Shown here in pieces: positions 1 through 7,485 of a stretch of DNA of 11,914 nt. The stretch covers positions 1-11,914 of the forward strand of contig CAMNGY010000008.1 of assembly GCA_946538795.1 (NCBI GenBank). The letters run 5' to 3'. How positions within the stretch are numbered: the stretch's first letter is position 1; the number at the start of each line of letters is the position of its first letter. A program made the position numbers and the translations under genes. The notes beneath the pieces were generated by a model, which was given only the letters and a program-made list of their open reading frames with translations, had not been told where the DNA came from and made no database searches. The stretch comes from an uncultured Treponema sp. (GTDB lineage: Bacteria > Spirochaetota > Spirochaetia > Treponematales > Treponemataceae).

Positions 1-784
1 AGCTGTCTGAATTTCCGTACCCGAGCCGTCCGACCCGTTATCGATATGGGAGCCTTCGCCAGCCTCAGCAAATTTCAGCGTAGTGCTGCAATCCCATGTT
101 CCTTTCTGTATTACGGTGCAGCTTGGTATGCCGCAGAGCGTTTGCCGGCATTCCTCGGCAAGCGCTGCATTCGGCTCGAACACATAAAGAGAAGGTTGCC
201 CCCCCCGTACCTTTTGCTAATTTATAAAACTGCAGGGACGTATCACCGTTGAATCCCCCGCAGTCAACGAAAACCTCGTCATCGGCAAGCGTCAGCTCGG
301 GCAGGTCGAAATACTGGCGTTCCTCAACCATCCGCCCCAGGACAAGAATCTTTTCACGCGGAATCCCAAGCCCAATCAACTGGGCCTCAATCTCTTTATA
401 TTTGAACAAAACTGCGAGAACTATATGGCACTCCCGTATGTCAGAAATGCCGGAGACCTTGCTTACCCGGTATCCGTTCAGTTCCTGTCCTGCCCTGTTG
501 TTGTCGGCGACGTAATCCCAGCGGATATCCCTGAAATAATAGGTGATTGCATTTCCCCAGGTCCCTGCACCGAACAGGACCAGATTGCTCTTTCCCTGCA
601 CCCACCTGCGGAGCTCTTTTGATATGGACATATCCGCCACCATGCCGTCCATGAAAGACTTGTCGTCGCTCAGGCTGTACAGGGAACGCGCCGCGTATAT
701 CCTTCTGGACTCGTCATCCTGCAGGTGCCCGTAGACGTCTCGGAGGAGAGCCGTTCTGTCCGTCTCGTTCATGAATTTGTCCAT
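1..784 (-). pseudogene. FkbM-family methyltransferase, frameshifted at a G8 tract (possibly phase-variable), 3' end outside window
   Basis: Predicted SAM-dependent methyltransferase of the FkbM family, which typically O-methylates glycans or other surface molecules. The ATG at 782-784 opens an N-terminal region with DDESRRIY, then a Rossmann-like module (LVLFGAGTWG, about residues 68-77, followed by ADNN) and the start of the SAM domain (DDEVFVDCGGFNGDTS, about 168-183). At codon ~194 the frame is lost inside a run of eight G (minus strand; C8 at 199-206). Reading one frame over restores typical FkbM sequence (SLYVFEPNAAL, then CTVIQKGTW) to position 1, so the gene is G8 where G7 or G10 would be in frame. 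It is similar in plan to the intact FkbM at 7486-8538. The SD (GGAG at 797-800) is 12 nt from the ATG, rather far. The 71-bp AT-rich gap upstream separates it from the ATPase. Family assignment is secure; whether the frameshift is biological or a sequencing error is unknown. Confidence 0.85.
199..206 (-). repeat. Poly-G (G8) homopolymer tract inside fkbM
   Basis: Eight consecutive C on the plus strand, so G8 in the coding sense, exactly where the FkbM reading frame is lost. A tract of seven or ten G would join the two frames. Tracts of this kind are classic slipped-strand phase-variation sites in surface-glycan genes, but they are also prone to sequencing error. Confidence 0.9.
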
Positions 785-855
785 AGGTGGTTATCTCTCC
801 TTTTTCATCTTATCTGTTTATTATTATTTTCGATTTTACAAAATGATATTTTGAA

Positions 856-2475
856 TTAACCTAGCGTATAATAATATGTAGTATGGTTATTTCTTTTTTT
901 GAACTGTTCGTTTTCTGCCACATTACTAGACGCAGAAAAATAAGGAATTAATGCTTTATGCAGGATTATATCTTGGTTTAGAAGAATGTTTTCGTCCCCT
1001 CGAAATACATAACGTATCCGAGTTACAGAACGCCCATCCCACTTTCGTTCATAGTATTTATTTCCAATTACTCCCACATGATACAATCGCTCCAATAAAA
1101 GTGGAGCTTGTTTCTTGTCAATTATATCAGAAAGTCGTCTATCACTCTGTGATAAATCATTTAATCGAACATCAAAATCTGCTTTTGAAAAGGAACTTCG
1201 CCAGCCTGAAAATATCGATACAATAGCTTTCAGCGATTCCGAATCATAATGGGCTTTCATTTCTTCCATACAGTCAGTCCATGATGATGTTGAATATTTT
1301 TTTCGAATTGACTCAAATACTTTTTGTGAAAAACACGTTTCGCAAGGATAAGCGTCCTTTGCTAAATTCAAAAAACGAACAATATCCCGAGGTCTATACC
1401 ATGTATTATGCAATATATATTTTTCAACAGGGGTACCATTCATAATCTTCGCATCTGGAAAGTACCGATTGAAAATTTCTGACGTAGTTTTATCGTTCTC
1501 TGGAAGGTTTTCTGCTGCAAGCAGACGTTTTATGATTATTTGTATCAGTGGATGTTCTTTCAAATTTCCAGAAAACTGATGCCACGAAATCATAGTGCCA
1601 TAATCCTCGATACATTTGTTTATCTCTTTACCGACTGATTCAACAGCAGTCAAAACTTCAGAGCGAACAGAAGTGATGCAATAGATGGGGATACCAAGTT
1701 CACTAAACCGAGAATTTAGTTTTTTTGTTACGACAATTAAATCCCTGATTATTTTAGCATCTCTGGAATAGTTTTTCTGATTGGAATATTCCAATTCCAG
1801 CTCGTCAATAAACAGATATAGTTTCTGTGTTGTGTCAGGTTTCAATGCCTCAAGCAATTCCTCAGCTTTACGAATGATATCTAAAAAACGCATTTTCTGA
1901 TTGGCAGGTTCAAAACCAAATGAAATCTTTGCAATTTTAGCATCAATAGAAACTTCTCCGTTTTCGATTCGAGGTAAAAAATCAGAAATTCGTTTAGTTG
2001 CATTGACTCCAATACAACTGACACAGCTTACAAGTTTTTTCCAGTTGTCATCCTTTGTGAAAAGTGAAAAAGAGTTCTTTTCACAGTAGTCAACTATATA
2101 TTTCAAAAAGAACCATATCCAAATATTTTCAAAGTCATCTGATTCACTATTCTTGTTAAATTCATCGCGATTAATAATGTTTACTGCTTCACTGTTAAAC
2201 AACTTTCTGTCATCTTCAGTAAAATTCGATTTGAATAAAACAAACGATGTTTTTACATATGGATTTCGAGAAAATTGAAGGCTCATATATCTTAACAGGG
2301 CAGTTTTCCCAGTTCCCTTCATTCCATATAGAAAATATTTTTCACGAGACTCAAAATCTTTAAGGTTGACATTGTCCGGTACTAAAAATGATTTTTCGAA
2401 ACTTGATTTCTTGGAGTTATTAGAAAATTCTTCTTTAGCATCTATACTTCCGAAATAGATTTCTTTCAATTTCAT
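856..2475 (-). CDS. P-loop ATPase, Sll1717-like family
   Basis: 539-residue predicted ATPase. A Walker A motif GMKGTGKT lies at residues 51-58, and a Walker B strand LYLFIDELE at about 219-227 carries the Asp-Glu pair. RPRDIVRFLN at 361-370 resembles a motif I associate with Sll1717-type P-loop ATPases. The remaining C-terminal part has a helical, winged-helix-like look. The start at 2475 is chosen because AGAGGA (2483-2488) lies 7 nt upstream; the open frame extends to 2604 but would overlap the radical SAM gene. It follows that gene by 31 nt. Its sequence is visibly more AT-rich than its neighbours, with many AAA/AAT/TTT codons, which suggests separate acquisition. No effector domain is visible. 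Proteins of this kind are sometimes suspected of stress or phage-defence roles; that is inference. Nothing ties it enzymatically to glycan synthesis. The P-loop ATPase call is firm, the family name moderate. Confidence 0.75.
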   Translation of the reverse strand: MKLKEIYFGSIDAKEEFSNNSKKSSFEKSFLVPDNVNLKDFESREKYFLYGMKGTGKTALLRYMSLQFSRNPYVKTSFVLFKSNFTEDDRKLFNSEAVNIINRDEFNKNSESDDFENIWIWFFLKYIVDYCEKNSFSLFTKDDNWKKLVSCVSCIGVNATKRISDFLPRIENGEVSIDAKIAKISFGFEPANQKMRFLDIIRKAEELLEALKPDTTQKLYLFIDELELEYSNQKNYSRDAKIIRDLIVVTKKLNSRFSELGIPIYCITSVRSEVLTAVESVGKEINKCIEDYGTMISWHQFSGNLKEHPLIQIIIKRLLAAENLPENDKTTSEIFNRYFPDAKIMNGTPVEKYILHNTWYRPRDIVRFLNLAKDAYPCETCFSQKVFESIRKKYSTSSWTDCMEEMKAHYDSESLKAIVSIFSGWRSSFSKADFDVRLNDLSQSDRRLSDIIDKKQAPLLLERLYHVGVIGNKYYERKWDGRSVTRIRYVFRGDENILLNQDIILHKALIPYFSASSNVAENEQFKKRNNHTTYYYTLG

Positions 2476-2482
2476 ATGCTCG

Positions 2483-2488
2483 TCCTCT
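2483..2488 (-). promoter_or_regulatory. Ribosome binding site deciding the ATPase start
   Basis: AGAGGA on the minus strand, 7 nt before the ATG at 2473-2475. It supports the internal start over the upstream ATG codons that overlap the radical SAM gene. Confidence 0.7.
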
Positions 2489-2506
2489 TCTTTTAAGAAG
2501 TTGTCT

Positions 2507-3640
2507 TCAAATTTTACCTTTCTCCAGCTGCTCTCCGGGGACAATCTCATTCCTGTTGTCCCTGCCGCATCCTCCGCAAAGGCGGCAGAAGCTGACATAG
2601 CCATCTTCTATCTCACCTAGGCAGTGTTCCGCTATGACATGGCGGTCTGCTAAAGGAAGTCGTGCCAAGTCAACGAAATCCTTTTCCTGCAGGGTATACC
2701 TGCCAATCTTTTCCGCACTCCATGACACATGGCAGTAGAATACCTTCCCATCGTTGTGACCATGGAATATGGGGGAACATTCCCTCATGTGTGCAGCGCA
2801 TTTTTTTGGGCTGATGTTGAAAGGAACTCTCGGAAAACCGAAGGAAAGCCATTTTTCCTGTTTTGCAACAGAATAGTTAACACCGTTCTCGGCAAAGAAA
2901 CTGCAAAGTTCGTCCAGCTTTTTCTTGTACGGAACGCAGGCCGTATAGTCGCTTATGCTAACCCATACATCGTACTTGCGGAGGATGTCCATAGTCTCCT
3001 TTTTTGGCAAAATGGTTCCGTTTGTTATTACTTTTATTTTTCCAATCTTATCTCCGTAAGATGCCCCGATGTAGCTTATAATTTCGCCGATGCCATTATG
3101 CAGAAATGGCTCGCCTCCAAGAAAGGTATAGCAGAACACATAATCAACATACTTGAAAAGCCTGTCTATCTCTTCCTTTACCTGTCCTATCTCATAGACG
3201 ATATTTTCTTTGTAGAAAGGGACGAACATATTGCAGTTTTTGCACTTGAGTGTACAGTCCATTGTGAGCGCGCTGTGAAGTTCCATAACACAGTTCATGC
3301 CCTTTACATCCCAGTACCACCATGTGATGAGGTACTCTATGCCACAAAAATCCTTGAACTCTACCAATCCCGTGCTTTTTAGGAAGTCCGCGATCTCAAG
3401 GTAGGCACGCCCCCCGGCCATCACAACTATCTTATGCCCTTTCGTACGATGAAGTCCATCCTCCGGCTTGTATACAGGTATGCCATCGGTGAGATTCGTC
3501 AGGGCATCTGCGTTGCGGTCTATTATAAAACTGACATTGAAATCATTCTTAATCTTTCCAAGACAGCTTTTTCCTACGGTGCCATATCCGTACAGCACAA
3601 CATCGGAAAGATCCTTCCAGTCATCCGACAACTTGTTCAT
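2507..3640 (-). CDS. Radical SAM enzyme with N-terminal Rossmann-like module and Cys-rich C-terminus
   Basis: 377-residue predicted radical SAM protein. The N-terminus carries a Rossmann-like module (DVVLYGYGTVGKS, about 13-25; then IIDRN and DGIPV at 52-56). The radical SAM core has the 4Fe-4S motif CTLKCKNC (Cys 129, 133 and 136) followed by a GGEP motif (FLGGEPFLH, 173-181) and TNGT (206-209). The C-terminal third holds further cysteines (281, 288, 303, 340, 352, 355, 358), including CRLCGGCGRDN, like SPASM or twitch domains that bind an auxiliary cluster. The substrate is unknown; its place between a HAD protein and FkbM genes suggests modification of a surface glycan or its precursor (inference). 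The ATG at 3638-3640 is preceded at 7 nt by AAGGA, which is better than the upstream in-frame ATG at 3679 that overlaps the HAD gene. The gap to the HAD gene is 16 nt, so the two are probably co-transcribed. Confidence 0.88.
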   Translation of the reverse strand: MNKLSDDWKDLSDVVLYGYGTVGKSCLGKIKNDFNVSFIIDRNADALTNLTDGIPVYKPEDGLHRTKGHKIVVMAGGRAYLEIADFLKSTGLVEFKDFCGIEYLITWWYWDVKGMNCVMELHSALTMDCTLKCKNCNMFVPFYKENIVYEIGQVKEEIDRLFKYVDYVFCYTFLGGEPFLHNGIGEIISYIGASYGDKIGKIKVITNGTILPKKETMDILRKYDVWVSISDYTACVPYKKKLDELCSFFAENGVNYSVAKQEKWLSFGFPRVPFNISPKKCAAHMRECSPIFHGHNDGKVFYCHVSWSAEKIGRYTLQEKDFVDLARLPLADRHVIAEHCLGEIEDGYVSFCRLCGGCGRDNRNEIVPGEQLEKGKI

Positions 3641-3647
3641 CTGCTCA

Positions 3648-3652
3648 TCCTT
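3648..3652 (-). promoter_or_regulatory. Ribosome binding site deciding the radical SAM start
   Basis: AAGGA on the minus strand, 7 nt before the ATG at 3638-3640, lying within the last codons and short gap after the HAD gene (stop at 3657-3659). It favours the 377-residue form over the 390-residue one. Confidence 0.65.
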
Positions 3653-3656
3653 GTGG

Positions 3657-5789
3657 CTATGCGAACAGCGGGGACTCAAGCCTGTTCATCATTGCATTGT
3701 CGTTGTAAAAGCTGCGGGTAACGTCAGTCTCAAAGTGAATGCCGCCATCCATGCAGGCGCCGAAGTAGGAGTCCACAAACAAAGGATCTGGCTTTAACCC
3801 GGCCTGTCCAAAACTCATGACAAAGTCCTTCATGAAATCCGATGCACCTGAAAAAATCTCTTCCTTGTCCTGAAACAACTCTTGGTTCATACCACCCTTG
3901 GCACATGCTATGGCCCCCTCCGCATCCACACCTTTGATCATACCGTACGGAGCGGTCAGAAGGCTCTCAATGCATACGCTGTAGCGCAATATTCCGCTTC
4001 GCTCTGCTTTTAAATCATCAGATTTCTGGAAGCACGCTTTCATCATCTGGGTCTGTGCATTGGGATTTCCCGAAGAAAGGTCGGCATTGAAATAATACCC
4101 GTTGAACGGTATGCCGGTCATCTTGCGCAGATATTTTTGGCTGTTTCCGTAGAACCAAAGGTCTACGATTCCGCAACTACAGTCCAAACGCTGCTTTTTC
4201 AGGTACTGCATATAGTTGTCTCTCAGCCTGCTCAGGATGCTGTAAATTTCCTTCCTGTGCCCAGATACGGCTCGCTCTATGGTATTCTCTCCGGTTGAAA
4301 GGTCTGAAATGCCAAGTCTGTCCTGGAACAACTCTTCAACAGTGCCTGTATAAGGCATTTCAAGGTATTCCATAAGGTCACTGTCATTTTCTACCGAGGC
4401 TGCCATTGCCAGCTGTCTGGATGTATATAAATATGAGCAATCCCTGTCCAGTCCTGTTAGACAACAGTATTCTTTGAATGCACGGTTAAGGAAAAAACCA
4501 TCCCTGGACAGAAAAATGATTCTGCGGATTCCATCTTTTCCGGTTTCTTCTGTCAGCCATTGCAAGAAGCACAGAAGTACAGGTCCGAACAGCACATAGC
4601 CCATATCCTTTCTGCTTGTTACAAGGACTTTTCCTCCCTTATCAGGTAAAGAGAAGGGGCTGTTGAACAATCTTGATATAACAAGTCCCAACAGCATTTC
4701 CTCATACCGTCCAGAAGCCATATCCCGTATGCTTCCCAGAGAGGAAACTTCCAGCAGGTTCCATGCGGACGGAATGAGATATGGGATTATGCCAAACTTC
4801 CCAGGCTGTTCTGAGTCAGAATTTCTGTCATCTCCAATGTGAACGGTTTTTCTTTCTTTTGTAATTTTTTTCGAATAATAATCCCAAAGGCTGCCGTTAT
4901 GCTTGCTTTTTTTTAGGCTTCCGGATACAAGAATCCTTTCTTCCGGATATTCAATGCCGTTTTTTCGCAGGGTATCAGTATAGAAGCTTATTGGAAAGTA
5001 CATATCGGAGACGATGTAAGTGTCGTATCCCTTGCCGACTGCTTGTATAAATATGTCAAGCAAGTCTTTCCTTGGGACAAGAAGAGAGCTTTCAACCTCC
5101 AGTTCCAGTTCTTTTATTGTATCAATCTCGTGTTTATCAAGCCCCGTTATTTTACCAACTTCCTCATACAGCTCATCGAATGTGTATTCACCCTCAAGCC
5201 TTGATACGGCAATGGCACGTGCTTCTGTGAAACGACAGGTACTTTTCCATCTGCATTTTGCGGCAATCCGTGATTCCACTATGCCGAATACATCCCGGGG
5301 ACTGCATACCCGCCTCATGAAGAGGGTGTCAAAGAAATCAAATGAGACAACATCTGCTCCAGTTAGATTTCCAACCAAATCTTCCATGGAAATAGATGCA
5401 TAGGGGTTTTCAGAACTTTTTTTCTCCTTTTCTTCTGCAATTTCGCCGTTACGGAAATAAACTGGTATATTCACATCTTTTATACGCTGGTAGATTATAC
5501 CCCAGTATGTTTCCATCGTGTTGATGATTATAAGATCAGCATTTTTTTCTGCATCAGATTTTGACAGCACCGGCAAATCAAAGAAGTGCTTACCGACATT
5601 CTCCTGAAGCCTGTCCATAAGGCCTACAAAGCGGAAGTCCGTGCATGATTCAAGTATTGTTGCGGTAAGCCTGCCGATACCGTACAGCACAATTCGCTTT
5701 GACTTGAACTTTGAGAATGCACGCTCAAACTGCTCTATTTCGCTTTTATATCTTCCGTTTGAAGCCATATTCTTCAAAAAATATTTCAC
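3657..5789 (-). CDS. HAD-superfamily hydrolase-like protein (COG5610 type) with N-terminal Rossmann-like module
   Basis: About 710 residues. An N-terminal Rossmann-like module (KRIVLYGIGRLTATIL, about 31-46; GLMDR; then DLPV) precedes a HAD domain. HAD motif I reads SFDFFDTL (Asp151 as likely nucleophile), motif II IVSDMYFP (259-266), lysines of motif III lie around 293-296, and motif IV is HIGDDRNSD (317-325). The second half (IIFLSRDGFFLNRAF from ~424, then YLYTSRQLAMAAS) matches the large C-terminal part I associate with COG5610 proteins found beside glycosyltransferases. The +2 position after the nucleophile is Phe, not the usual Asp, so classical phosphatase chemistry is uncertain. The start is ambiguous: GTG at 5787-5789 directly abuts the stop of the fkbM remnant, while an in-frame ATG at 5766-5768 would give 703 residues. 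Neither has a good SD. A role in glycan or phospho-polyol modification is inferred from context. Confidence 0.82.
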   Translation of the reverse strand: MKYFLKNMASNGRYKSEIEQFERAFSKFKSKRIVLYGIGRLTATILESCTDFRFVGLMDRLQENVGKHFFDLPVLSKSDAEKNADLIIINTMETYWGIIYQRIKDVNIPVYFRNGEIAEEKEKKSSENPYASISMEDLVGNLTGADVVSFDFFDTLFMRRVCSPRDVFGIVESRIAAKCRWKSTCRFTEARAIAVSRLEGEYTFDELYEEVGKITGLDKHEIDTIKELELEVESSLLVPRKDLLDIFIQAVGKGYDTYIVSDMYFPISFYTDTLRKNGIEYPEERILVSGSLKKSKHNGSLWDYYSKKITKERKTVHIGDDRNSDSEQPGKFGIIPYLIPSAWNLLEVSSLGSIRDMASGRYEEMLLGLVISRLFNSPFSLPDKGGKVLVTSRKDMGYVLFGPVLLCFLQWLTEETGKDGIRRIIFLSRDGFFLNRAFKEYCCLTGLDRDCSYLYTSRQLAMAASVENDSDLMEYLEMPYTGTVEELFQDRLGISDLSTGENTIERAVSGHRKEIYSILSRLRDNYMQYLKKQRLDCSCGIVDLWFYGNSQKYLRKMTGIPFNGYYFNADLSSGNPNAQTQMMKACFQKSDDLKAERSGILRYSVCIESLLTAPYGMIKGVDAEGAIACAKGGMNQELFQDKEEIFSGASDFMKDFVMSFGQAGLKPDPLFVDSYFGACMDGGIHFETDVTRSFYNDNAMMNRLESPLFA

Positions 5790-6024
5790 TTATGGAACTG
5801 CATACAGCACAGTGTCCCACTGTACAAGCGTATAGTGCCTTAAGTACAGCGTCGTCAGACGCCTTTATGACATTATGGATATGCTGAGGATCCTTTGTTG
5901 CCGACCAAAGAAGCCGTTCCTTGAAAATATACCTCGACTCATCATCTGCCAGACGGTCATAAACAGACTTGGCAACTTCAAACCATTACAAACAGAAGCT
6001 GTCTTTTACAATCAATTCTTTCAT
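5790..6024 (-). pseudogene. FkbM-family methyltransferase remnant: N-terminus joined to C-terminus by internal deletion
   Basis: From an ATG at 6022-6024 the sequence has an in-frame TAA at codon 13 (5986-5988), then reads on as VAKSVYDRLADDESRYIF and KERLLWSATKDPQHIHNVI. This matches the N-terminal region of the FkbM genes at 1-784 and 7486-8538. Around position 5846 it jumps, in another frame, to YLRHYTLVQWDTVLYAVP and a TAA stop at 5790-5792, the typical FkbM C-terminus (compare LRHYSLSWFDTVLYAV in the intact gene). The Rossmann-like module and the whole SAM-binding domain, roughly 270 codons, are missing. This is a dead gene with three visible lesions: a nonsense codon, an internal deletion and a frame change at the junction. 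Its stop abuts the HAD gene start. Confidence 0.85.
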
Positions 6025-6034
6025 GTTTGTGTTC

Positions 6035-6124
6035 TTATCGTTGCACCGCGTACAGCACGGTATCGAACCATGACAGTGGGTAACGCCTCAGCATGAAGCG
6101 GTAGTCGGGGTTGAATCCGTGCAG
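6035..6124 (-). pseudogene. 3' fragment of a second FkbM methyltransferase gene
   Basis: Thirty codons ending in TAA (6035-6037), including NPDYRFMLRRYPLSWF and DTVLYAVQR. The fragment is nearly identical to the last codons of the intact FkbM gene. It starts abruptly at about 6124 with no upstream FkbM sequence; the DUF4143 ATPase gene ends 53 nt before it. It differs slightly from its paralogue (RRYPLS against RHYSLS, AVQR against AVDMR), so it is a diverged copy, not a fresh duplication. Confidence 0.85.
6044..6124 (-). repeat. 81-bp direct repeat, copy downstream of the ATPase
   Basis: Aligns without gaps to 7498-7578 in the same orientation, with six mismatches over 81 bases by direct comparison. 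The two copies flank the DUF4143 ATPase gene. Similarity ends sharply on both sides. Confidence 0.9.
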
Positions 6125-6177
6125 TCTCCGAGCCCCCTTCCTTAAAGTCATGCAACAGGGAATTCATGCCCCTCCGT

Positions 6178-7334
6178 CTATATGCTCCTCCACGAGATGT
6201 AGGCACCAGAGAATTCCGATGGCGGCAGGTCCCTGTCACCGCCGTAAATCACGGCAGAATCCTCGAATTTTATTCCCGCCGCGTCCTTCATTTTCTTTAT
6301 GTTCGAGAAGAAGGCGCCGTTCATCGTTTCCGATGCCTTTATCTCATACGCGCGGAGATTCACTCCGTCCTCCTCGAGGACGTCGATCTCTATCCCGTTG
6401 CTGTCCCGCCAGAAATACAGGTCCTCGTTCCTGCCGGAGAAAATCCGCTTTTTCAGCAGCTCGGAGACCACGAAATTCTCGAATAAGGCCCCCCTCATAT
6501 AGAAGCTTTCCATCTGGCCGCTGTCGGACAAGGACAGGAGGGAAGCCACGAGCCCCGTATCATAGAAGTACAGCTTGGGGTTTTTATAACCCGCTTGCCG
6601 AAATTTTTATGGTAGGGCCTCAGGAAAAAGATTATGTAGCTCGTTTCCAGGACGGAGAGCCATGACTCCGCCGTTTTTCTGGTGATGCCGGTGTCGTCCG
6701 CGAGCGAGGTCACGTTCAGTATCTGGGAGCACCTTCCCGCGCATATCTTGAGGAACCTTGTGAACGCGGACAAATCAGTGATGTTCTGCAGGAGGCGGAC
6801 ATCGCGCTCTATGTATGTCTTTATGTACGACGGATAGTAATCGCCCGGGCTTATGTTCCTGTCATAGATGCGGGGATACATCCCCCTGAAAAGAATCTCG
6901 TTCACCGTGCCCGGCAGGGCGTCCGCGGACCTCAGCTCCCCGACGGAAAAGGGGGCGAGCGTCAGGAGCGCGGTCCGCCCCGCCAGGCTCTGCGTCACGG
7001 ACTGCATCAGCAGAAAGTTGTGGCTTCCCGTGAGGACGAACACGCCGCACTCATCGACGGAATCGACATAAGTCTGTATGTAGGACAGCAGCGCGGGGAC
7101 GCGCTGGATTTCGTCTATGACCACCCTCCTGCCGTAGACCGAAAGGAAGTGCCGCGGGTCATCCTGGGCCATCTGCCTTATGTCGATGTCCTCCAGGGAC
7201 ACGTACGCATAATCCGGGAGGAGGTGCTTCAGGAGGGTCGATTTCCCGCACTGCCTGCAGCCGGTGACCGTGACGACGGGGAACGCCTTCAGAAGCTCCT
7301 TCAGTTTGCCGCTTATCGAACGCTCGATTATCAT
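6178..7334 (-). pseudogene. AAA ATPase with DUF4143 domain, frameshifted in an A5 run
   Basis: Predicted ATP-binding protein of the widespread AAA-14/DUF4143 type. Walker A GCRQCGKS is at residues 25-32 and Walker B VVIDEIQ at 71-77, followed by LTGSHNFLLM (101-110) and YIERDVRLL (174-182). The frame breaks after residue 251 (FGKRVIK). Reading −1 from the A5 run at 6581-6585 gives NPKLYFYDTGLVASLL and continues through GALFENFVVSELL, FWRDSNGIEIDVL and YEIKAS (a PD-(D/E)XK-like pattern) to a normal-looking end at 6178. One extra A would restore a full-length protein of about 386 residues. The start at 7332-7334 lacks a clear SD. The large inverted repeat just upstream suggests its own promoter and control. 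Its cellular role is not established. It splits two fkbM-derived sequences, so it probably entered the locus as a separate module. Confidence 0.85.
6581..6585 (-). repeat. A5 run at the ATPase frameshift point
   Basis: Minus-strand context ATA AAA ACC CCA. With one more A the codons become ATA AAA AAC CCC AAG and join the two ATPase frames (VIKNPKLYF). A short homopolymer indel is the simplest explanation. Confidence 0.75.
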
Positions 7335-7350
7335 GGGGCAATGCTATCAT

Positions 7351-7394
7351 TTTTTATGTAATTTGTATAGTCACATACACAAATTGCATAAAAA
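7351..7394. repeat. 19-bp imperfect inverted repeat upstream of the DUF4143 ATPase
   Basis: Left arm 7351-7369 (TTTTTATGTAATTTGTATA), 6-nt spacer 7370-7375, right arm 7376-7394. Seventeen of the 19 positions are perfectly complementary. It sits 17 nt before the ATPase start. The AT-rich arms and lack of a GC core argue against an intrinsic terminator and fit an operator for a dimeric regulator or a conserved promoter palindrome. Confidence 0.75.
7355..7382 (-). promoter_or_regulatory. Possible promoter of the DUF4143 ATPase inside the inverted repeat
   Basis: On the minus strand TTGTGT (7377-7382) is separated by 16 nt from TACATA (7355-7360). The −35-like box is reasonable, the −10-like box poor. 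Transcription would start close to the ATG, giving a very short leader that fits the lack of an SD. This is a weak match and the placement is inference. Confidence 0.3.
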
Positions 7395-7485
7395 TGCTCT
7401 CCTGTGGCTTGCACTACCCCTGCATCCGCCGGAAAGCTCCGCAATCCGATATGATTGCATTTTTAGTTATGCGGCTTCTCTTTTA

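Noticed and set aside
841-856. CAAAAT/ATTTTG inverted repeat after the Sll1717-type ATPase as a terminator
   Set aside because: The stem is six AT-rich pairs with a 3-nt loop and no U tract, too weak to call.
2476-2604. Longer N-terminus of the Sll1717-type ATPase (upstream ATG at 2604)
   Set aside because: It would overlap the radical SAM gene by about 100 nt, and the ATG at 2475 has a well-spaced SD.
2729-3382. 217-codon open frame on the plus strand
   Set aside because: It lies opposite the radical SAM coding sequence, whose cysteine and GGEP motifs are clear; no independent support.
6021-6167. Small minus-strand gene starting at the ATG at 6165-6167 behind GGAGG
   Set aside because: SD spacing is only 3 nt, and most of the frame is an out-of-frame reading of the fkbM 3' fragment; the 48-residue product has no recognised similarity.
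7441-7458. Hairpin GCAATC / GATTGC followed on the plus strand by a T run, resembling a terminator
   Set aside because: It would terminate plus-strand transcription, and no plus-strand gene precedes it. In the minus direction no U tract follows the stem.
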